A stretch of 64,000 nucleotides of DNA from Cellulosimicrobium sp. Marseille-Q4280 (GTDB taxonomy: Bacteria; Actinomycetota; Actinomycetes; Actinomycetales; Cellulomonadaceae). This document shows, in pieces, positions 61,015 to 64,000 of this stretch (position 1 is the first letter of the stretch; each line of letters starts with the position of its first letter). The stretch covers positions 670,920-734,919 of the forward strand of contig NZ_CALPBY010000002.1 in the NCBI RefSeq assembly GCF_943181405.1, given 5' to 3'. Below the pieces are notes generated by a model. The model was given only the letters and a program-made list of their open reading frames with translations, made no database searches and was not told where the DNA came from. The position numbers and the translations under genes are program-made.

Positions 61015-61622
61015 CACGAGATGCCGACAGCCCCGATCACGCCGACCACCCCGATGACCAGCAGCGCCTTCTCGAGCCAGTTGGCGAGCTGGCGCATGGA
61101 CTCGGCCGTCTCGCGCCTCCGCTCCTCCGGGCTCAGCCCTTGGAGACGCTCCCGCTCCGCGCGGCTGGCCTCGGCCGCATCTCGGAACGCAACTCGAAAG
61201 GTGCCGCCAGTCGACGAGCTCGACGGCGCAGCAGGCTCCTCGGCGCGGATGCGCTCGACGAGGGCGCGGGCGTGGCCGTTGACGGGCGTGACCTCCCCAC
61301 GCACCGAGTAGATGAACAGGGCCATGCCCATCCGGTCGGCGTACTCCTGACCGGCGACGGAGTACCCGCTGGCCGAGTAGTAGGCGAGGGCGACGTCTTG
61401 CCGCTCGCTCGCGCCGGCGAGCCGCTGCAGCAGCGGGCGACCGACCACCGCGGCGATCTGCTTCACCTCGGCGAGCACCTGGCTGCCGCGGACGTCGACG
61501 CCGCCGTCGCCGCTGGCGGCCGTCACCTTCGCGTCGGCGAACCCAATCTGGCGCAGGTGCCAGGCGGCACATTCCTCCGCCTCGCGCGGACTCGCGATGT
61601 GCTCCCCGGGCTGCCACGTCAC
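60864..61622 (-). CDS. Mrr-type restriction endonuclease with membrane anchor
   Basis: The 252-residue protein starts at GTG (TWQPGEHIASPREAEECAAW). Residues ~10-110 form an Mrr_cat fold: GDGGVDVRG with the catalytic aspartate and VLAEVKQ with Glu-x-Lys, then VGRPLLQRLAGAS. Two membrane helices lie at about 186-207 and 217-237, followed by an Arg-rich tail. The nuclease would face the cytoplasm at the membrane. Membrane-tethered Mrr-like proteins occur among defence genes. The substrate (possibly modified DNA) is inferred. Confidence 0.75.
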   Translation of the reverse strand: MTWQPGEHIASPREAEECAAWHLRQIGFADAKVTAASGDGGVDVRGSQVLAEVKQIAAVVGRPLLQRLAGASERQDVALAYYSASGYSVAGQEYADRMGMALFIYSVRGEVTPVNGHARALVERIRAEEPAAPSSSSTGGTFRVAFRDAAEASRAERERLQGLSPEERRRETAESMRQLANWLEKALLVIGVVGVIGAVGISCQAVAGTNPDAELIVATLPLGLAVGSFALLWLIRRVRRVRLLRHIRRGKQ

Positions 61623-61703
61623 GCCAGGAGGGTACCGGCGGCCTGAGCCGCAGCGGGCCGCTCTCAGGGTCGGCGCGCCGAGCGGCGTCCGCCAGCCCCG
61701 ACA

Positions 61704-61901
61704 TCAGCGCGGCCGGTCGGCCACGGGCTGAGCACCACGTCCGCGCCGCGGCGTGCCCGTGCGGTCCAGGCTGCGACGCACGGCCGTTTGCGTGCGGCCG
61801 GTGAGCTCGCCGATCTCGCGAAGGGACCGCCCCGCCGCGTACTGCTCGGCGACGAAGGAGTCGAACCGGCGCAGCTGGAACGGGTTGTACCCGTTCTTCA
61901 C
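61704..61901 (-). CDS. Small helix-turn-helix protein
   Basis: The frame contains FDSFVAEQYAAGRSLREIGE and LTGRTQTAVRRSLDRTGTPR, a clear helix-turn-helix of the resolvase C-terminal or Hin-like type. A GTG at 61901 gives 65 residues; the frame stays open to 62054. There is no strong ribosome-binding site. It is divergent from the broken gene at 62041 and could regulate it. Confidence 0.5.
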   Translation of the reverse strand: MKNGYNPFQLRRFDSFVAEQYAAGRSLREIGELTGRTQTAVRRSLDRTGTPRRGRGAQPVADRPR

Positions 61902-62040
61902 GTCGCCCGGAATTGCGGCAGCACCTCGAGCGTCGGGCGCGACGGGTACGACATGGGCGCGAGGGTAGACGACCCGGGGCGCGACGGACCTTCCCGGTAC
62001 CGTCGCAGTGCCAGTTCGACCGGGACCGCAGGAGGGGCGC

Positions 62041-62266
62041 ATGGCCGCAGTCAAGAGGGCGCACCTCGACCAGGTGCGTCGCCGCTACGGCGTCCCCCGC
62101 GCGCCGCGGTGCGCGGATCACGTTCGACGGCCGACCCGGCACCATCGTCTCGGCGAGGATGGGCGGGCTCATGCTTGGCGTCCGGTTCGACGACGCCGCG
62201 GACGTCGTCGAGCAGGTCCACCCCACGTACCTTGTGCAGTACGACGGCGAGCCGCAGGCAGGCTGA
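62041..62266 (+). pseudogene. Small hypothetical gene with frameshift
   Basis: An ATG behind GCAGGAGGGGC begins AAVKRAHLDQVRRRYGVPRA. Near 62107 the reading moves to another frame: GARITFDGRPGTIVSARMGG, LMLGVRFDDAADVVEQVHPT and YLVQYDGEPQAG. One missing base explains it. The product would be about 75 residues with a small beta-barrel-like C-terminal part. Family not recognised. Confidence 0.55.
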
Positions 62267-62309
62267 CCGACCGGTTCGTGAACGCGGCTCGCGAGGGCGG
62301 CCACAGCGC

Positions 62310-63197
62310 CTAGGGCGTCGTCAGCTTCGCCAGACGCACACCGAGCTTGCTCGTCGCCCTCTGCCCCGCCGGAAGGTGCGCTAGGTACCGCTCGAGGACC
62401 TCGATCTCGCCGTCCTTGTCGCCCATCTTGCGCAGGACGATCGCCGTCTGCTCGGTGTACCACGGCGCGGGCGCCCCGCCGATCAGGTCGCCCTCGGCAC
62501 CTTGAATCGCGGCGTAGCAGAGCTCGAGCGCCTCATCGAGGCGCCCTTCACGCTTGAGCTGCTTGATGGGCTCGACGAGCTCGAGGTAGTGGACGCCTTG
62601 GACCATCCCGGACTGGAACTGCGCGGCGCGGTGCCCGCCGCCCGCGACCGCGTCCGCGACCATCTCTCGGGTGCGGGCGTGGTCGGCCGCAGCCCGCTCC
62701 TTGGTCGTCATCGGGGGGAGGTTCTCGGCCGAGTGGGCCCAGCGGGCGGGCGGCTCGTCGAGCCACACCCACGCCTCGACCCGCAGCTTGCCCTCGGACT
62801 CTGCCCAGGCCACCTGCACCGGAACAGCCTGTGCGGCCCCCACGTCAAGCGTGGTCGTCCGGGCGTAGCCAGAGGTTAGCGCGCCGATGTGCTCGCCGTC
62901 GACGAGCACCGCGACCGCGTTCGGGTCGACCGGGTTAGTCGGGTCGCGCTGCAGCACCGCGGTGTCTTCGAGGACGCCGTGCCCACCGAGGCCGCGCCGA
63001 CGCACGAGCCCTTGTGCTCCCGCGGCGGCGAACGTCGTCGTGCCGGCCACTTTCGTCAGCGGGCTCAACCCCAGCGAGATCGAGTAGGTCACCGTCGGCT
63101 CCGGGCGGGACTGCGGCTTGGGACGCGGCGCAGGTGCGCGCTCGAGGTCGGTGCTGGGCTCGGTTCGCTTGCCGAGCAGGCGCTGGAGGAATCCCAC
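62310..63197 (-). CDS. HIRAN-like domain protein with helical C-terminus
   Basis: The 295-residue protein starts at GTG (GFLQRLLGKRTEP). The region VLQRDPTNPVDPNAVAVLVD, then GEHIGALTSGYA, follows the HIRAN pattern (L-x-R-x-P-x-NPxDxNAVxV), a domain linked with DNA binding at stalled forks. The C-terminal ~130 residues are TPR-like helices (EGRLDEALELCYAAIQGAEG, DKDGEIEVLERYLAHLP). No catalytic domain is seen. It may guide or regulate a nuclease such as the nearby Mrr-type protein. Confidence 0.65.
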   Translation of the reverse strand: MGFLQRLLGKRTEPSTDLERAPAPRPKPQSRPEPTVTYSISLGLSPLTKVAGTTTFAAAGAQGLVRRRGLGGHGVLEDTAVLQRDPTNPVDPNAVAVLVDGEHIGALTSGYARTTTLDVGAAQAVPVQVAWAESEGKLRVEAWVWLDEPPARWAHSAENLPPMTTKERAAADHARTREMVADAVAGGGHRAAQFQSGMVQGVHYLELVEPIKQLKREGRLDEALELCYAAIQGAEGDLIGGAPAPWYTEQTAIVLRKMGDKDGEIEVLERYLAHLPAGQRATSKLGVRLAKLTTP

Positions 63198-63553
63198 GGC
63201 GTGATCGTTGCACGCGCCGCCGGATGTGGGTAGCGGGTCACGGGGCGAAACCGCGCACGCCGCCGTGCGGTCAGGCGGGCGTGCGCGAGCTGGCGGGCGG
63301 GCTGGCGCTTGGCCAGCGCTTTGGCACGCACTCCGACTCGCTCGGTGACGATGGCGATGGCGATGGCGATGCTGGCCACCGAGGCGACGTCGTCGGTCTC
63401 CTGGTGGGTGACCGAGGTGTCGTAGCCCTGGCCGAGCACCGGGTCCAAAATCTCGGCCTTGCGGTGCTGGACGCGCCGCAGGTGCTCGTCGAGCGTGCCG
63501 GAGGCGATTCCCTTGGGCAGGACGAGTCCGGGCCGATGCATGATCCGATGCAT
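63089..63553 (-). CDS. Possible small ORF near the island's right end
   Basis: The first ~75 residues look protein-like (GTLDEHLRRVQHRKAEILDP, GYDTSVTHQETDDVASVAS, VTERVGVRAKALAKRQ) with an internal IAIAIAI run from the GATGGC repeat. After that the frame is Arg-rich and overlaps the start of the HIRAN gene. It may be a truncated or frameshifted gene. No family is recognised, and the start overlaps the arm-type repeats. Confidence 0.3.
   Translation of the reverse strand: MHRIMHRPGLVLPKGIASGTLDEHLRRVQHRKAEILDPVLGQGYDTSVTHQETDDVASVASIAIAIAIVTERVGVRAKALAKRQPARQLAHARLTARRRARFRPVTRYPHPAARATITPWDSSSACSASEPSPAPTSSAHLRRVPSRSPARSRR
63350..63370. repeat. GATGGC microsatellite
   Basis: GATGGC is repeated three and a half times without interruption. 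In the minus-strand frame it encodes an Ile-Ala run. Such tracts can change length by slippage. Confidence 0.6.
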
Positions 63554-63558
63554 CAAAC
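63534..63558. repeat. Paired direct repeats, probable integrase arm sites (right)
   Basis: CGATGCATGA at 63534 and CGATGCATCA at 63546 keep the 12-base period of the left pair. Bases 63546-63558 match 46862-46874 at 12 of 13 positions. They lie about 124 bases inside the right core. Confidence 0.55.
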
Positions 63559-63597
63559 CCGCGCTCCATCGCCGTGTACGGTGATGCTGCTCATTGA

Positions 63598-63611
63598 GTT
63601 CTATACAGAAC
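63598..63611. promoter_or_regulatory. Inverted repeat GTTCT-N4-AGAAC
   Basis: Perfect 5-base arms around a 4-base centre lie between the right arm sites and the attachment core. It could bind the excisionase, integrase or a host factor; this is not shown by the sequence. Confidence 0.3.
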
Positions 63612-63632
63612 GGTTGGCCGGATTCCGCGGTT

Positions 63633-63725
63633 CTATGCGTCTTCCTGCACGAAGTTGTACCGACCGAAGTGACGCTCGCCTTCCATGTCCCACAGGACTG
63701 CGGCGGGGAGCCCGTCGCGGGACAC
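63633..63725 (-). pseudogene. Severed native 5' end of the HAD-hydrolase gene
   Basis: A GTG at 63725 reads [13 protein letters not shown] and then runs into element DNA ([16 protein letters not shown], stop). [10 protein letters not shown] is the same peptide as in the intact HAD gene, with synonymous codon differences outside the 14-base core. This is what remains of the original start after integration. Confidence 0.65.
63682..63695. repeat. Attachment-site core, right (attR)
   Basis: TCCATGTCCCACAG, the same 14 bases as at 46758-46771 and in the same orientation, marks the right end of the island. Confidence 0.65.
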
Positions 63726-63805
63726 GGGCGCGGGGGCAGGGCGGGGGAGGCGGCGGAGGCCGCAGGAGACGCAGCCCCCGGGACGGGAGACGGCCGGGAC
63801 GACGT

Positions 63806-64000
63806 GGAGCTGGCGAAGGCGAACATCTTGTTGATCGGTCCGACGGGGACGGGTAAGACGTATCTGGCGCAGGCGTTGGCGCGGATGTTGAACGTGCCGT
63901 TCGCGATCGCGGACGCGACGGCGTTGACGGAGGCGGGGTATGTGGGTGAGGACGTGGAGAACATCCTGCTGAAGCTGGTGCAGGCGGCGGACTTCGACGT
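63806..64000 (+). pseudogene. clpX: ClpX ATPase fragment lacking its N-terminus (runs off window)
   Basis: [20 protein letters not shown] with Walker A, then [20 protein letters not shown] and [17 protein letters not shown] are unmistakable ClpX sequence around the first part of the AAA module. The zinc-binding domain and the first ~70 AAA residues that should precede it are absent: the upstream DNA is a Gly/Ala-rich linker-like stretch and then the HAD fragment. Codons favour TTG, GCG, ACG, GGT and TAT, unlike neighbouring genes. Whether the gene is intact beyond the window cannot be seen. Confidence 0.7.

Larger units (their letters stand above)
46758..63695. mobile_element. Integrated genomic island in a HAD-hydrolase gene (~17 kb)
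   Basis: The element is bounded by two identical 14-base cores. It has an excisionase/integrase pair just inside the left end and paired direct repeats inside both ends. It holds two insertion sequences, many unrelated small genes, several broken genes and nuclease-type cargo, unlike the intact core genes to the left. DUF2637 and the xis-int pair recall actinomycete integrative conjugative elements, but no replication initiator or FtsK-like transfer protein is visible. It is probably a decayed, non-conjugative remnant. Confidence 0.75.

Overview
The window comes from a very GC-rich actinobacterium. It carries a complete Pup-proteasome set (arc, dop, pup, prcB, prcA, pafA), a his/trp cluster broken up by actinobacterial membrane-protein families (HGxxPAAW, DUF4190, the Trp-associated membrane protein), strong C/G-ending codon preference and many GTG starts. 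Gene order and protein style suggest Micrococcales, probably the Cellulomonas/Cellulosimicrobium group; the genus is an inference. No tRNA, rRNA or CRISPR array was seen.

Positions 1-46800 are ordinary, tightly packed core chromosome. From the left: a Pls/PosA-type NRPS-like membrane enzyme (partial) divergent from a GH92 glycosidase and a coupled glycosyltransferase; a RlaP-like nucleotidyltransferase; pyruvate kinase; then a long leftward block running hisF, two ABC exporter half-transporters, hisI, trpE, four small membrane-protein genes, trpC, trpB, trpA, lgt, gltB, gltD. Many of these genes overlap by 1-8 bases, so translational coupling is the rule. To the right follow an FKBP lipoprotein, the Pup-proteasome system, TrmI, an M50 protease, a LAL-type regulator divergent from a methyltransferase, and an unusual alpha/beta hydrolase-glycosyltransferase fusion. 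No frameshift was found in this part.

Positions 46758-63695 read as an integrated genomic island of about 17 kb. An excisionase-like gene and a tyrosine integrase sit at its left end. An identical 14-base core occurs at both ends. Pairs of 12-base-period direct repeats lie inside both ends and look like integrase arm sites. The target is the 5' end of a HAD-hydrolase gene: the island supplies a substitute start (TTG plus ribosome-binding site) for the intact copy at the left, and the severed native start is left at the right. Cargo includes an OLD-like ATPase-TOPRIM nuclease, a DUF5677-like protein, an HNH endonuclease, an OGG-fold protein, a membrane-anchored Mrr-type nuclease, a HIRAN-like protein, two IS elements (IS481 and IS701 families), a DUF2637 gene of plasmid-transfer type and several unknown genes. 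At least five island genes carry single-base frameshifts and one transposase has an internal stop, so the element is decaying. A 220-base array of four hairpins that differ in sequence but keep their pairing, followed by four tandem 8-base repeats, is the most unusual non-coding structure.

The last ~200 bases encode an internal ClpX fragment without its N-terminus, next to the severed HAD start. Its codon use differs from the rest of the window. This is either a genomic rearrangement or an assembly join.
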